A stretch of DNA of 64,000 nucleotides from the NCBI GenBank assembly GCA_019113245.1, contig DXHU01000006.1, positions 82,127-146,126 on the forward strand, given 5' to 3'. The stretch comes from Candidatus Ornithospirochaeta avicola (GTDB lineage Bacteria > Spirochaetota > Spirochaetia > Sphaerochaetales > Sphaerochaetaceae). This document shows positions 15,653 to 25,693 of this stretch, in pieces. Below the pieces are notes generated by a model. It was given only the letters and a program-made list of their open reading frames with translations, ran no database searches and was not told the origin of the DNA. The number at the start of each line of letters is the position of its first letter. The first letter of the stretch is position 1. The translations under genes were made by a program, and so were the position numbers.

Positions 15653-18001
15653 ATGTTGAGCATAAAGGATCTTAAGACCGGAGAAAGCGCGAAGATCATC
15701 TCTGTGGGTGGAGAAAGGGAGATTCGTCAGCATTTTCTGGATATGGGTCTTATTCCCGGGGCATATATAAGAGTTGAAAAATATGCGCCCATGGGAGATC
15801 CTGTTGAAATAAGGATAAGCGGCTATGAACTTACGCTGAGAATAGATGATGCCGCAAAAATTGAGATAGAAAAGTCAGAAGAGAAAGAGGATGGGAAGCT
15901 GGAGCTAAATGCTGAGGAATTTGAGAGACATCTTCATCCGGGACTTGGAGAGGAAGGCAAATTCCACGATAAGAAGAATGAACATCCCCTTGGTGATGAT
16001 GTAAGACTCTCATTTGCGCTTGTCGGGAATCAGAACTGCGGAAAAACAACGCTTTTCAATCAGCTCACAGGGGCTAACCAGCATGTCGGAAACTTTCCCG
16101 GAGTCACTGTTGACAGAAAGGATGGTGTCATAAAGGGCACATCTGCTACAGTTACTGATCTGCCCGGCATATACTCTATGAGTCCGTACACACAGGAAGA
16201 GATTGTCACCAGGAACTTCGTTCTTGAAGAGAATGTGAACGGAATCATAAACATAGTAGATGCGACAAATATCGAAAGAAATCTGTATCTTACCATGCAG
16301 CTTATCGAGCTAGATAAACCCATGGTAGTTGCACTGAATATGATGGATGAAGTGCGCACAAACGGAGGAACGATAAACATCAACCTGCTTGAGGAGCTAC
16401 TGGGAGTTCCTGTTGTCCCAATCTCTGCTTCAAAGAAAGAGGGCATTAGAGAGCTTGTAGAGCACCTGATGCATGTTGCACGCTATCAGGAAAAACCGTT
16501 GAGGCAGGATATATGCTCACCTCTGGAGTATAACGGAGCGGTGCACAGGTGCCTTCACTCGGTGATGCATCTTGTCGAGGACCATGCAGAAAGAGCAGGG
16601 ATTCCTCTCCGTTTTGCATCCTCAAAGCTTGTTGAAGGCGATGAGATCATCCTTGAGGCCCTGGATCTTGATGAGAACGAAAAGGAGATGCTTTCGCATA
16701 TTGTGATGCAGATGGAGAGGGAAAGAGGGCTTGACCGTTCTGCCGCTATTGCGGACATGAGATTTTCTTTCATAAACAGAGTCTCCCGTCTTACTGTGAA
16801 AAAACCAGCTGTGTCAAAGGAGAGAATCAGAAGTCAGAGGGCTGACAGGATTCTTACGGGAAAATTCACTGCAATTCCTGCCTTCATCATCATAATGGGC
16901 CTTGTGTTCTTCCTCACATTCAATGTTGTGGGAGCCGCTCTCTCATCTGCCCTTGATTATCTGATAGGACTTGCGACTGACAGCGTTTCATCCCTTTTGC
17001 TTTCTCTTGAAATCAATGAGGTGTTTTATAGTCTGATTATAGACGGAATATTCAACGGGGTAGGCAGTGTGCTTTCATTCCTTCCGATAATCGTGACCCT
17101 TTTCTTCTTCCTTTCGCTTCTTGAGGACAGCGGATATATGGCACGTATTGCCTTTGTCATGGACAAACTACTTAGAAAGCTTGGACTTTCCGGGCGTAGC
17201 ATAGTGCCTCTTTTAATAGGTTTCGGATGCTCTGTTCCTGCAGTCATGGCATCCCGTACTCTCCCCTCTGAAAGAGACAGGAAGATGACAATACTCTTGA
17301 CGCCGTTCATGAGCTGCTCTGCAAAGCTGCCGATTTATGCATTCTTCACAGCAGCCTTCTTCACCCGCGCACATGCTCTTGTCATGATAGCACTCTATCT
17401 GATTGGGATAGTAATGGGGATACTGGTTGCCCTCCTTTTCAAGAAGGTGCTGTTCAAAGGGGAAGCCGTTCCTTTTGTCATGGAACTTCCAAACTACAGA
17501 ATGCCGGGTGCAAAGAATGTCGCAAGACTGCTCTGGGAGAAGAGCAAGGATTTCATCGAGCGTGCATTTACTGTCATTTTTGTAGCCACAATCATAATAT
17601 GGGCTCTTCAGAGTTTCGATTTCACTCTCAATTTTGCCCCGGGAAGCGAGAACAGCATACTGTCTATAATTGCAGGAGCAATCGCTCCGCTTTTCATCCC
17701 GCTTGGCTTTGCTTCATGGAAGACAGTCACAAGCCTTGTTTCCGGATTCATGGCAAAAGAGAGTGTAGTATCCACGCTCAGCATACTTTACGGTTCTGTC
17801 GAAGCGCTTAAAATGGAGATGGGAGCAGCCGAGGCTTTCTCTTTCCTTCTTTTCTGCCTGCTTTATACCCCATGTGTGGCTGCAGTTACTGCTGTAAAGA
17901 GGGAGCTTGGAGTAAAATGGATGCTTTTCGTAGTCTTTGCCCAGCTTGCCCTAGCATATCTTGTCTCCCTTGTTTTCTATCAGGCATCTTCTCTGTTTTG
18001 A
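15653..18001 (+). CDS. feoB: FeoA-FeoB fusion, ferrous iron transporter
   Basis: The 782-residue protein combines FeoA and FeoB. Residues about 1-75 are a complete SH3-like FeoA domain (IKDLKTGESAKI through LTLRIDDAAKIEIE). After a charged linker, the FeoB G domain starts with GNQNCGKTTLFN (about 123), GNFPGVTVD and DLPGIYSM. The membrane part follows, with GFGCSVPAVMASRTL and two gate regions. FeoB imports Fe(II) across the inner membrane in anoxic conditions. Its place just after an iron-rich hydrogenase operon makes sense metabolically but is not evidence of co-regulation, since a terminator separates them. Confidence 0.95.
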   Translation: MLSIKDLKTGESAKIISVGGEREIRQHFLDMGLIPGAYIRVEKYAPMGDPVEIRISGYELTLRIDDAAKIEIEKSEEKEDGKLELNAEEFERHLHPGLGEEGKFHDKKNEHPLGDDVRLSFALVGNQNCGKTTLFNQLTGANQHVGNFPGVTVDRKDGVIKGTSATVTDLPGIYSMSPYTQEEIVTRNFVLEENVNGIINIVDATNIERNLYLTMQLIELDKPMVVALNMMDEVRTNGGTININLLEELLGVPVVPISASKKEGIRELVEHLMHVARYQEKPLRQDICSPLEYNGAVHRCLHSVMHLVEDHAERAGIPLRFASSKLVEGDEIILEALDLDENEKEMLSHIVMQMERERGLDRSAAIADMRFSFINRVSRLTVKKPAVSKERIRSQRADRILTGKFTAIPAFIIIMGLVFFLTFNVVGAALSSALDYLIGLATDSVSSLLLSLEINEVFYSLIIDGIFNGVGSVLSFLPIIVTLFFFLSLLEDSGYMARIAFVMDKLLRKLGLSGRSIVPLLIGFGCSVPAVMASRTLPSERDRKMTILLTPFMSCSAKLPIYAFFTAAFFTRAHALVMIALYLIGIVMGILVALLFKKVLFKGEAVPFVMELPNYRMPGAKNVARLLWEKSKDFIERAFTVIFVATIIIWALQSFDFTLNFAPGSENSILSIIAGAIAPLFIPLGFASWKTVTSLVSGFMAKESVVSTLSILYGSVEALKMEMGAAEAFSFLLFCLLYTPCVAAVTAVKRELGVKWMLFVVFAQLALAYLVSLVFYQASSLF

Positions 18002-18004
18002 AGA

Positions 18005-18026
18005 ATGGGCAGGATTTCCTGCCCAT
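18005..18026. terminator. hairpin between convergent feoB and lipoprotein genes
   Basis: ATGGGCAGG (18005-18013) and CCTGCCCAT (18018-18026) form a perfect nine-base-pair stem with a four-base loop. There is no strong T run on either side, so termination efficiency is uncertain. It probably serves both convergent genes. Confidence 0.6.
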
Positions 18027-18030
18027 GCAA

Positions 18031-20151
18031 TCAATTCACATTTATAAGCATCATCTTTACAGAAGCTCCTGTGGAGTTATAGAGAATAAGGCTCTTTCCA
18101 TCTGGAGATACCTCCATGTCACTATAGCTTGAGACTGTGTCTATTACAGCACTTTCCTGGATGTCCCCGTTAGAAGATATGGTGTAGACATAAAGCGCAT
18201 CATTGATCTCATCAAGAGCGTATATGTGCTTTGTAACCGGGTTCATTGCAAGACTTGAGAAATCTGCACCGCTCACTTCCTTATAGAAAGCATCAGTGGA
18301 TCCTTTGTCCTTATATGTCTTAACAGTTGCTATGAAGCCCCTTCCTGCAATCACCGCAATGTCATTTGTCTTGTATATCATGTCATTTGCGCCGATATAT
18401 TTATCCGGATCTGTAAATGAATCTCCATGATAGCGGAAGTTTCCGTAATAGTCTGAGTGCTCGAATGTCATCTCATTTAATGTGACAAATCTTCCCTGGC
18501 TTCTGTCTATTATCGCATACTGCTCGCAGTTCGGGCTGATTGCGAATGCCGCTGTGTCAAGAAGAGGGGAGGCCGGGGGGTTGTCAAATGTGGCATCTCT
18601 GTCAAAATCGCGTACCGGATATGCATCAAGAAGTGCAAAGTCTTCGTGTGCGTTTATACCCTCCACAGGCCTTCTTCCAATCATGGCTCCTACTTTACCT
18701 TCCATCGCAGGGCGTTCAAAATCTTCTTCTACAGTAAGAGGATTATCTATTCCGACAAACAGGAACTCATCATAAATCGTGTCATATGCAATATCCGGCA
18801 GGACCTTAGTTATTTTGCAGTTTCCAAACCACATTTCTGATGAGTAGGTATCTCCGGATGAGTTAACATAATTGAGCTCAAGGGTCTCTGGATTCATATA
18901 GTAGTGATATGTGTTTATGTCGTCATCTGTGCATATAAGCATGTTGAACATTCCAGACTCGTCATCTTCCACTGCAAGTGCAGATGCGACATATCCTTTC
19001 TGGAACTCAAGTCCTGTATATTCTTTTTCAAGTGTGAATTCACTTGCAGAAATCTTGAATACCTGAGCAGTATTTCCATCGCTGCTGAATGCCATCAGCC
19101 TTCCGTCCGGAAGGAATGAAAAATAATTGTTCCGCCCTATATCGAGTCCTGCTGTGCTGTCAATTACTCTTGCATTTCCAGGAATTCCGAAATCAGTGTC
19201 GTCCAGGACTGTGACACTGAGTCCTGTTGAACCATACGAGCCCAGTTTGGATGTGTATGCAACAGCATCAAGACGGTGAACTCCTGTGACAAATGTAAGT
19301 TCGCATTCTCTTCCGCTTCCTGCAAGAGTGCCATCTATATACCAGTTTACTGTAAGATCTTCCAGATCCGCATCGCGCTCGGGAACAAGTGTGACTGTGT
19401 GAGGCCCGGCCTTCTGCTCACCGTCAACACCGCTGATATTGCATCTTACAGGAATTCCTGACTTGTCAATCAGGCTTATTGTTCCTGGTGTGAGTATGAA
19501 ATCGGTCTGCACGAAATCGAGCTCAGCAGAGCTTATCTGGCTGTCAACTATCCTGACAGCTTCAGTCAGTCCTGAAATCAGGGTATCTGAATCAAAGAGC
19601 TGAGCCTGGAAAATGTATGATCCGCTTGCAAGATTTTCCTTGTAAATTGATGCAGTATTCCCCGAAATCTCTGCATTTAGTGTCTCTTTTTCTCCGTTCT
19701 GTCTTGTAAGGCTGACTTCAAGATTTGGATTCTCGACAGTTGAGTCTTTCCATTTTAGCTTTACACTCAGATCTCCTTCACCATATAGCGTGTCAAGCGT
19801 GATGGTGACAGAGTTGTTGCTGTTGCTTAAAGTAAAGCTTTTGCTTCCCTCGACTATCACATTGTCATACTCATTCAGGCCCTGGACCTTGATTGTCCAT
19901 TCTCCGATAACAACATTCTCAATCGTCGCGCTTGTCTTTCCTGTATGGATGTCAAAGCGTTTCCCATCAGGCCCCTGACCCGTTATGTAATATGTGTCGA
20001 TTTCTAGAGGATAATTTTCAGGTGCTATTAGACGGCTGGTCTTCACATCCTCAAGAATTATCCTCATCGTAGCTGTCTTTTCTCCTTCCTGGTTACAGGA
20101 AAAAAGGAGAAGTACCGATAATGATAAAAGAATGCATAAGATTTTTTTCAT
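18031..20151 (-). CDS. large lipoprotein with beta-rich and propeller-like C-terminal part
   Basis: The 706-residue product begins with a lipoprotein signal peptide (lipobox LLFSC, Cys19). The N-terminal half holds repeated beta-sandwich-like segments with carbohydrate- or collagen-binding-like texture. The C-terminal half (about 340-706) reads like a WD40/YVTN-type beta-propeller of repeated 'ISPNCEQYAIID'- and 'VSPDGKSLILYNS'-like blades. I do not recognise a specific family. A GAGGAGG Shine-Dalgarno precedes the ATG. It is probably anchored in a membrane facing the periplasm or surface; the ligand is unknown. Confidence 0.7.
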   Translation of the reverse strand: MKKILCILLSLSVLLLFSCNQEGEKTATMRIILEDVKTSRLIAPENYPLEIDTYYITGQGPDGKRFDIHTGKTSATIENVVIGEWTIKVQGLNEYDNVIVEGSKSFTLSNSNNSVTITLDTLYGEGDLSVKLKWKDSTVENPNLEVSLTRQNGEKETLNAEISGNTASIYKENLASGSYIFQAQLFDSDTLISGLTEAVRIVDSQISSAELDFVQTDFILTPGTISLIDKSGIPVRCNISGVDGEQKAGPHTVTLVPERDADLEDLTVNWYIDGTLAGSGRECELTFVTGVHRLDAVAYTSKLGSYGSTGLSVTVLDDTDFGIPGNARVIDSTAGLDIGRNNYFSFLPDGRLMAFSSDGNTAQVFKISASEFTLEKEYTGLEFQKGYVASALAVEDDESGMFNMLICTDDDINTYHYYMNPETLELNYVNSSGDTYSSEMWFGNCKITKVLPDIAYDTIYDEFLFVGIDNPLTVEEDFERPAMEGKVGAMIGRRPVEGINAHEDFALLDAYPVRDFDRDATFDNPPASPLLDTAAFAISPNCEQYAIIDRSQGRFVTLNEMTFEHSDYYGNFRYHGDSFTDPDKYIGANDMIYKTNDIAVIAGRGFIATVKTYKDKGSTDAFYKEVSGADFSSLAMNPVTKHIYALDEINDALYVYTISSNGDIQESAVIDTVSSYSDMEVSPDGKSLILYNSTGASVKMMLINVN

Positions 20152-20194
20152 TCATTCCTCCTCTGTTATTCCTGTAATGAGAGAAATTAGTGCC

Positions 20195-20223
20195 TTGAAA
20201 ATGGTCAGAAAAAAAAGCAGAAT
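20195..20223 (+). promoter_or_regulatory. promoter with -10 box seven bases from an ATG
   Basis: TTGAAA (20195-20200) and CAGAAT (20218-20223) are 17 bases apart; an ATG follows seven bases later at 20231. This favours 20231 as the start of the next gene. The -10 is weak. Confidence 0.4.
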
Positions 20224-20230
20224 ACATTTG

Positions 20231-20704
20231 ATGATTCATAAGTTTTCGATAGCTCTCATACTCATAGACATGGCCTGGATAGTTTATTCATCCCTTGAAT
20301 ACAGAAGGATAAATCTTCTTCTGATCCTCTCACTTGTGCTTCTTGCGGCCATCTATTACATAACTACTGCATATATATCAAAATCCATGGTGAGGAAGAG
20401 AAAGAAAGACAGCCTCTTTCTCTATAAATGCGGATATATAAGCAACAAGACTGAGCTTAAAGCAGGGGTTCTGTCTATTGATGAAGAGAATATTGATTTT
20501 TTTATCCGTCAATCGGATTTTGGAAACATCAAATCGGTTTTGAGCATCAAGAAGGATGATATTGACTCATACTCGATAAAGAAGGTCGATGATTATCATA
20601 TGGGAATCGAGTTCTTCTTAAAGGATGATGATAAAACAATCAAGTTTACATCAAAGAAAATAAAGGATGAAGAAGAGAATATAAAGAAGGCTCTGGGCTG
20701 GTAG
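20231..20704 (+). CDS. hypothetical membrane protein with two N-terminal helices
   Basis: I do not recognise this protein. Two hydrophobic helices (about residues 6-20 and 27-46) are followed by a basic loop and a soluble beta-rich domain of about 100 residues (LKAGVLSIDEENIDFFIRQS and onward) that resembles the layout of bacterial PH-like membrane proteins. Alternative in-frame starts are 20177 and 20201, adding 18 or 10 residues; neither has a Shine-Dalgarno. I chose 20231 because a promoter ends seven bases before it, as at several other genes here. It diverges from the large lipoprotein gene. Confidence 0.55.
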   Translation: MIHKFSIALILIDMAWIVYSSLEYRRINLLLILSLVLLAAIYYITTAYISKSMVRKRKKDSLFLYKCGYISNKTELKAGVLSIDEENIDFFIRQSDFGNIKSVLSIKKDDIDSYSIKKVDDYHMGIEFFLKDDDKTIKFTSKKIKDEEENIKKALGW

Positions 20705-20711
20705 TTTGCCC

Positions 20712-20739
20712 TTGACGGGACGAATTTCTGTGCTATCAT
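20712..20739 (+). promoter_or_regulatory. promoter with -10 box seven bases from the ATG
   Basis: TTGACG (20712-20717) and TATCAT (20734-20739) are 16 bases apart and the ATG follows at 20747 after seven bases. No Shine-Dalgarno is present, predicting a leaderless mRNA. Confidence 0.65.
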
Positions 20740-20746
20740 CAGAAAC

Positions 20747-21262
20747 ATGGCAAAACTGAAGTTCATCATGGTTTTGCTGCTTTTACTTCTTCCACTTTTA
20801 TCCGTATCTGCAGTCAGCTATTACATAGCAGCTGATGCAGTGGCAACAGATTCATTCTTCTTAAGCGGCAAGAGAATTCCCCTTGAGTTCTCAATCAGAA
20901 GCGGGAGCATGCGCTATGCTTTCTCCCTTTCCTATAATTTTGATCTTGAGAGTGATATCGCAATCCTTGATACATCATTCCGCCTTGATTATTACCCTTT
21001 TGACAGCCTTGGGTTTTTCATAGGCGTTGATGCCATCCGCTATGGAAGGTTCTTCGGGCATTTCAGTCCTCCTGAGCGCAATGTGTTCTTCTCCTCGATA
21101 ACCGCCGGCTGGACATTCTCGTTTTCCTATTTCTATTTTGAGCCGAGAATATATATCACAGATCCTGCGATGCTTGTGAGTGAGAGTCTTGACATCCTGA
21201 AAAAATATTTTCTGTCCTATATGGATATCTACGCATCTCTTCTTGTAGGAGTGAAACTCTGA
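20747..21262 (+). CDS. hypothetical secreted barrel-like protein
   Basis: The 171-residue product has a signal peptide (hydrophobic LLLLLLPLLSVSA core, cleavage near residue 22). The mature part is a series of short amphipathic strands rich in Phe and Tyr, ending VGVKL, as expected for a small outer-membrane barrel. No family is recognised. It heads a group with the following lipoprotein gene 17 bases downstream. Confidence 0.6.
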   Translation: MAKLKFIMVLLLLLLPLLSVSAVSYYIAADAVATDSFFLSGKRIPLEFSIRSGSMRYAFSLSYNFDLESDIAILDTSFRLDYYPFDSLGFFIGVDAIRYGRFFGHFSPPERNVFFSSITAGWTFSFSYFYFEPRIYITDPAMLVSESLDILKKYFLSYMDIYASLLVGVKL

Positions 21263-21278
21263 AAAAAAAGGAGGAGAT

Positions 21279-22145
21279 ATGGAATTTTTCGCAAAAACAC
21301 AGAGAGTGAAGGTCATCGCGATAATCCTCATAGCATCGCTGCTTTATTCATGCACCATGGGACTCTCGGGTCCGGAAAGCCTCTCGGACAGGCTTCTTGC
21401 CGAGAGGGCTGCAAAGCTGATTGACATACATCTTGATGAGGTTAAGAAGGCTTTGAGAGAGGATGAGAGTCTTCCTGAGGATCTTGAGAGGATTCTTGAA
21501 GAGGATTTTGATGCCCGCCAGGTGGCAAGCAGGACATTGAATGAGGAGGGAGGAAGAGAATATCTGGAGTTTGCTCTCTACACGGATGAGTACAGCAACG
21601 TAGATGAAGTATTCAATAAGGCAGAGAGCATGATAAGCAGCCCGGAGGCAAAGGCAGAGATAGACAAGGCAAGAGCTGAAATTGAGGACCTTGAGCGCAA
21701 TCTTGAGGAAAGCAGCAGTGTACTGAGACGTGTGATGAATAATCAGCAGAGGAAGGAATACAACGATATAGTGCGCAAGATGGTCATAAAGGCGGCTGTT
21801 CTGCTTACTGCCGCAATTGTGTATGCATTCGTGCCTAACCTTGTGGTATGGGGAAAGGTCACAGCAGCATGTGCCGCGGCAATTGCCGCAGGCGTTCTTG
21901 CTTCAGCAATCTACTCCCTCTGCCAGTTCTTTGACAAGAACAGCACAATCCCGCAGCAGACCTTTGAAGAGTGGATTACGGAAATAACAAAGGAGCCGGC
22001 TGCCTCCTGGGGAATTGCCAGTGCAGTGCTGACAACATCTGCCGCATTCGGTTATTCTCCTGTTATTGCAGCAGTTATTCTCGGGGTGTTCACTGTTTAT
22101 CAGGTATGGCAGGATTTCTCAATACTGAAGAAAATAAGCGGATAG
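21279..22145 (+). CDS. hypothetical lipoprotein with coiled coil and C-terminal helices
   Basis: The 288-residue product has a lipobox (SLLYSC, Cys25). A charged helical region (about 38-175) with heptad-like Leu and Glu/Arg patterns suggests a coiled coil. It is followed by two or three hydrophobic segments (about 172-215 and 240-280) rich in Ala. No known family is recognised. An AGGAGG Shine-Dalgarno precedes the ATG. The combination of an N-terminal lipid anchor and C-terminal transmembrane helices is uncommon. Confidence 0.6.
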   Translation: MEFFAKTQRVKVIAIILIASLLYSCTMGLSGPESLSDRLLAERAAKLIDIHLDEVKKALREDESLPEDLERILEEDFDARQVASRTLNEEGGREYLEFALYTDEYSNVDEVFNKAESMISSPEAKAEIDKARAEIEDLERNLEESSSVLRRVMNNQQRKEYNDIVRKMVIKAAVLLTAAIVYAFVPNLVVWGKVTAACAAAIAAGVLASAIYSLCQFFDKNSTIPQQTFEEWITEITKEPAASWGIASAVLTTSAAFGYSPVIAAVILGVFTVYQVWQDFSILKKISG

Positions 22146-22194
22146 AACTTTTACTAAAAGCTGACAAGTGGCATAATGTTTCAAGAGGTGATAT

Positions 22195-23421
22195 ATGGAT
22201 ATCAAAAAGTCGCTTGTCAGACGTTTTATAAGTTATACAGAATTCGACACTATGAGCAACCCCGAGAATGCGGGGAAAAAAGTTCCTACAACAGAGGGGC
22301 AGAAGGATCTTATACTCCAGCTTGAGAAAGAGCTCAAAGCTCTTGGCCTGGAGACAGAGCTTGATGATACATGGGTTCTCTCGGGTGTTCTCAAGGGCAA
22401 CAGAAAAGGCAGAAGAATTGCTTTCATGGCTCACGTGGACACTGCAGATGATGTGATGGGCAACGCAGTCAAGGCAAATGTCATAGAGTGCTATGACGGG
22501 AAGGACATAACTCTTTCTTCCGGGGCTGTGATTTCTGTTGAAGAGAATCCTGATTTGAAAAAATATGAAGGAGGATGCATCATAACAAGTGATGGCAGCA
22601 CACTGCTGGGCTCTGATGACAAGGCGGGGGTTGCTATAATAATGAGCGCCCTTGAATACATAAAGGAAAATCCAGATTTCCCTCATCCGGACATTGAGGT
22701 TTATTTTACATGCGATGAAGAAACAGGTGCAGGAATGGACAATTTCCCGTATGAAAGGGTATCTGCCAAAGTCTGTTACACAATAGACGGAGCGGAGGAA
22801 CCATACATAGAAGATGAATGTTTTAACGCAGCAAGCATCACGATAAACGCAAAAGGAAACAGCATTCACCTTGGATCGGCGCGCGGGAAGCTTGTAAATG
22901 CAGTCACAATTCTTTCTCATATTGCATCAGCCCTTCCTCAGGCAGAGAGTCCTGAGGCAACTGATGAGCGCTATGGCTATTACTGCCCGCTTTCGCTTTC
23001 TGGAACTCAGACAGAGGCACGTCTTGATGTGTTCATCAGGGATTTTGATAAAGCTGAGTTTGAGCACAGGATTGCCTCAGTTGAGAACCTTGCAAAAGCA
23101 ATTTCTGACATATACCGCGGAACTCTTGAGATTGAAAGCCATGTCTCATATCACAATATGGGGGAGATAAACAGCAAGGATTCATCTGCCATTGATGCAA
23201 TCGTTAGCGGCGGAAAGAATATAGGTCTTGATATCAAGAAGACAATAATCCGCGGAGGAACTGACGGAGCAAGAATGGCCGAAAAACTCGGCATAAGCTG
23301 CCCCAATATCTTCACGGGCGGACATAATCTTCATTCTCTGAAAGAGTGGGTGAGCCTTGATGCAATGCACCGTTCGGCCCTCCTTGTTCTCGAGATAATG
23401 AAAATACAGGTGGAAGCTTGA
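22195..23421 (+). CDS. pepT: peptidase T (M20 tripeptidase)
   Basis: The 408-residue cytosolic aminotripeptidase uses two zinc ions. Visible M20 motifs are HVDTADD (about residues 80-86), LGSDDKAGVAIIM (about 141), the catalytic Glu pair in TCDEETGAGMDNF (about 175), and HNLHSLKEW near the end, which provides a metal-binding His. Length is typical. It trims tripeptides in peptide salvage. The stop overlaps the TTG start of the next gene (TTGA). Confidence 0.93.
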   Translation: MDIKKSLVRRFISYTEFDTMSNPENAGKKVPTTEGQKDLILQLEKELKALGLETELDDTWVLSGVLKGNRKGRRIAFMAHVDTADDVMGNAVKANVIECYDGKDITLSSGAVISVEENPDLKKYEGGCIITSDGSTLLGSDDKAGVAIIMSALEYIKENPDFPHPDIEVYFTCDEETGAGMDNFPYERVSAKVCYTIDGAEEPYIEDECFNAASITINAKGNSIHLGSARGKLVNAVTILSHIASALPQAESPEATDERYGYYCPLSLSGTQTEARLDVFIRDFDKAEFEHRIASVENLAKAISDIYRGTLEIESHVSYHNMGEINSKDSSAIDAIVSGGKNIGLDIKKTIIRGGTDGARMAEKLGISCPNIFTGGHNLHSLKEWVSLDAMHRSALLVLEIMKIQVEA

Positions 23422-24314
23422 GAAAGATAGCAATACTTCTGTCTCTTCTTGCGCTGGTGAATCTGTCAGCATTCTCATCTGTTTCTGCCCCCAGCACGGT
23501 TCCTGATTCAGTCCTATCTGCCTTTTATTCTCAGATGGAAGGAAGAAGGGATGCAGATCTTGTTATCACGGATTACAGAGAAAGCGATGGATTCATCTTC
23601 ATCTCATATACAGTGGACGGCAAGGAGAGGAACATCAGTGCAAGCGGGGAAGAAGAGATAAAAAGGAGCATAGAGAACTCGCTCCGTCTAGAGAAGGCCC
23701 TCTTTTCCGATGGCCCCGTGATTTTCTATGAGGACGGGCGCTTCATTGCATCTGAGACAGACTACAGTGAAGGTAAGCTTTTATATGCGCTGGATGACGA
23801 GGGAAAAAGAAAGAGCGTTCTGATGGTCAGCGAGAAGGAAGAGGGCTTGAACATGCTTGAGCATTTTTCAGGAAAGAGTGCAAAGGCAGGCTACAGAGTT
23901 CAAAGCGGACCTGTTTTTTCATCCGAGATTTCTTTTTCGACCCCTCTCGATACTTTTATGCCTTCTCTGGGAATCCGCTTTTATTTCATGAGCCTTTTTA
24001 AAAACATATATCCTTCCCTGGGCTTTGAATACACAAATGCGATGGGAAGGAATATATATTCACCGCTGTTATCTCTCAAGGCAAGGTGGAATCTCTCATC
24101 GCTTCTTTCTTCAGATTTCTCCATGATAAGAAGCGGGGCAGTCTTTGCTGATGCTGCGATGCTTTTCTCTTTTTCGCCATCATTTTCGCTTGAAGCTGAA
24201 ATCACAGCAGGCTATGAGCACTATATCAGCATGAACCTGTATTATAATATAGCCTACAGATATTCAACATTAAGGGGAAATACGATGAGTATATCAGCAG
24301 GAGTATTGCTATGA
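23418..24314 (+). CDS. hypothetical secreted protein with barrel-like C-terminus
   Basis: The 298-residue product starts with TTG overlapping the pepT stop codon; a GGTGGAAG Shine-Dalgarno supports it. A signal peptide (about residues 1-19) is followed by a mixed alpha/beta region, then about 120 residues of aromatic-rich amphipathic strands ending SISAGVLL. It is probably exported and possibly outer-membrane associated. No family is recognised. The ATGA overlap with the next gene indicates translational coupling to the lipoprotein. Confidence 0.6.
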   Translation: MRKIAILLSLLALVNLSAFSSVSAPSTVPDSVLSAFYSQMEGRRDADLVITDYRESDGFIFISYTVDGKERNISASGEEEIKRSIENSLRLEKALFSDGPVIFYEDGRFIASETDYSEGKLLYALDDEGKRKSVLMVSEKEEGLNMLEHFSGKSAKAGYRVQSGPVFSSEISFSTPLDTFMPSLGIRFYFMSLFKNIYPSLGFEYTNAMGRNIYSPLLSLKARWNLSSLLSSDFSMIRSGAVFADAAMLFSFSPSFSLEAEITAGYEHYISMNLYYNIAYRYSTLRGNTMSISAGVLL

Positions 24315-25681
24315 AGAAAATTGTTTGTCTTTTGCTCTCAGTCGCATTGATTTTCACATCATGCTCCTCTTTTGACCTTTCCCGTCTCAATCTTCCCCTC
24401 TGGATCACAAATCCTCATAGCCCGTCAGGCCGCATTCTTTTCATCTCCTCTGCCACTGCTTCAAGTGAGGATGAAGCCCGTCAGGGTGCATACAGATCTT
24501 CCCTTGATGAGATGAGCAGAGATCTTGGATGGGATGCATATACAAGGTATTACCGTCAGATGCTCACAGGCGGAAGCATTACAGAGCTTGATGGAAGAGT
24601 GGAAAACACATACACTTTCCGCTCCGGGGATGAATATACATTCTATCTCGGCTTTTCTGTCGATGCAGATCTCTTTGACCAGATGAGAACAATTGAGGCT
24701 GCAGAGAGCCTGGAAAGAGAAGAAGAGATAAAGGCGCTTCTATCCTCATCAAGGGACAGATACCGCGATGGCTTTGATGCCGATGCCTTTTCCCTTTCTC
24801 TTGATGCGCTTATTCTCTCTCTGGAGGGAACTGTTAGGGATGAGAGTGTTAGAAGCACTGTAATTTACAGCGATTATGTCTCATATTACCTTGAGGGCAT
24901 GAATTTAAAGGTCAGTTCAGATTCCGGCAGTATAAACAGCACTGCAAGCGTGAAAAGAAACAGAGGGCTTTTTCATCCTCCTGTTGAAAATGCCCCCTTG
25001 ATTTTTTCTTTCACAATGGTTGAGAGTGACTCTGAAATGAAGACGGATTATATTGATGGCCTGACTGACAGCAAGGGAAGATATAATGCGGTTTTCACAA
25101 ACAGCTATTACATCAGAAAAGGCTCTGTGAATGTAACATTCAATTTCGATGAGGAGAAGTTGAAGAAGCTTGAGAGCCTGAATACAGCATATTATGAGAG
25201 CATAATGAGAATCATAGAGGAAAAGAGCGTGAGCTACGCTTATGATGAACGTTTTGATTTTTCTTCAATGCTCGATGCCGTAATTGTTACTTACGATGAG
25301 AAAGGCGAGGAGAATGACGATCAATTGTTCCTTGGTGGATTCAATTCATTCTTTTCAGATCTCATGATTCCTTTTTCTGCAGTAAAAGGGGAAGGTGAGA
25401 GCCTTTCAGATGTGCTTCATTCTTATCTTTCAAATGGGGATGCAAAGCCGTATGTGCTCATAATAAGGGCAGGAATAACAGATGAGACAGTAACAGAAAA
25501 AAGCACTGCAGTGCGTGTTGATGCACACATAGATGTGTTTGATACAAAGACTCAGGAGACAGTATATAGTGATTACTCAGTTTTCTCATGCGGATATTCA
25601 GAGGAATATGAAGACGCATCGGCTGAGGCATTCCGCTATGCAGGAAGACTCACTGCATCGGCATTCCTTACTGAGTTCTGA
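24311..25681 (+). CDS. lipoprotein, LPP20-like N-terminal region
   Basis: The 456-residue lipoprotein has the lipobox LIFTSC (Cys18). The segment ISSATASSEDEARQGAYRSS followed by LDEMSRDLG recalls the LPP20/FlgT-like fold, in which a periplasmic domain begins with a 'g.a...d...A...A...l...' helix. The remainder (about 190-456) is unassigned beta-rich sequence. It probably acts with the preceding secreted protein, to which it is coupled by a four-base overlap. Function unknown. Confidence 0.6.
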   Translation: MKKIVCLLLSVALIFTSCSSFDLSRLNLPLWITNPHSPSGRILFISSATASSEDEARQGAYRSSLDEMSRDLGWDAYTRYYRQMLTGGSITELDGRVENTYTFRSGDEYTFYLGFSVDADLFDQMRTIEAAESLEREEEIKALLSSSRDRYRDGFDADAFSLSLDALILSLEGTVRDESVRSTVIYSDYVSYYLEGMNLKVSSDSGSINSTASVKRNRGLFHPPVENAPLIFSFTMVESDSEMKTDYIDGLTDSKGRYNAVFTNSYYIRKGSVNVTFNFDEEKLKKLESLNTAYYESIMRIIEEKSVSYAYDERFDFSSMLDAVIVTYDEKGEENDDQLFLGGFNSFFSDLMIPFSAVKGEGESLSDVLHSYLSNGDAKPYVLIIRAGITDETVTEKSTAVRVDAHIDVFDTKTQETVYSDYSVFSCGYSEEYEDASAEAFRYAGRLTASAFLTEF

Positions 25682-25693
25682 TTAGGATTGTTT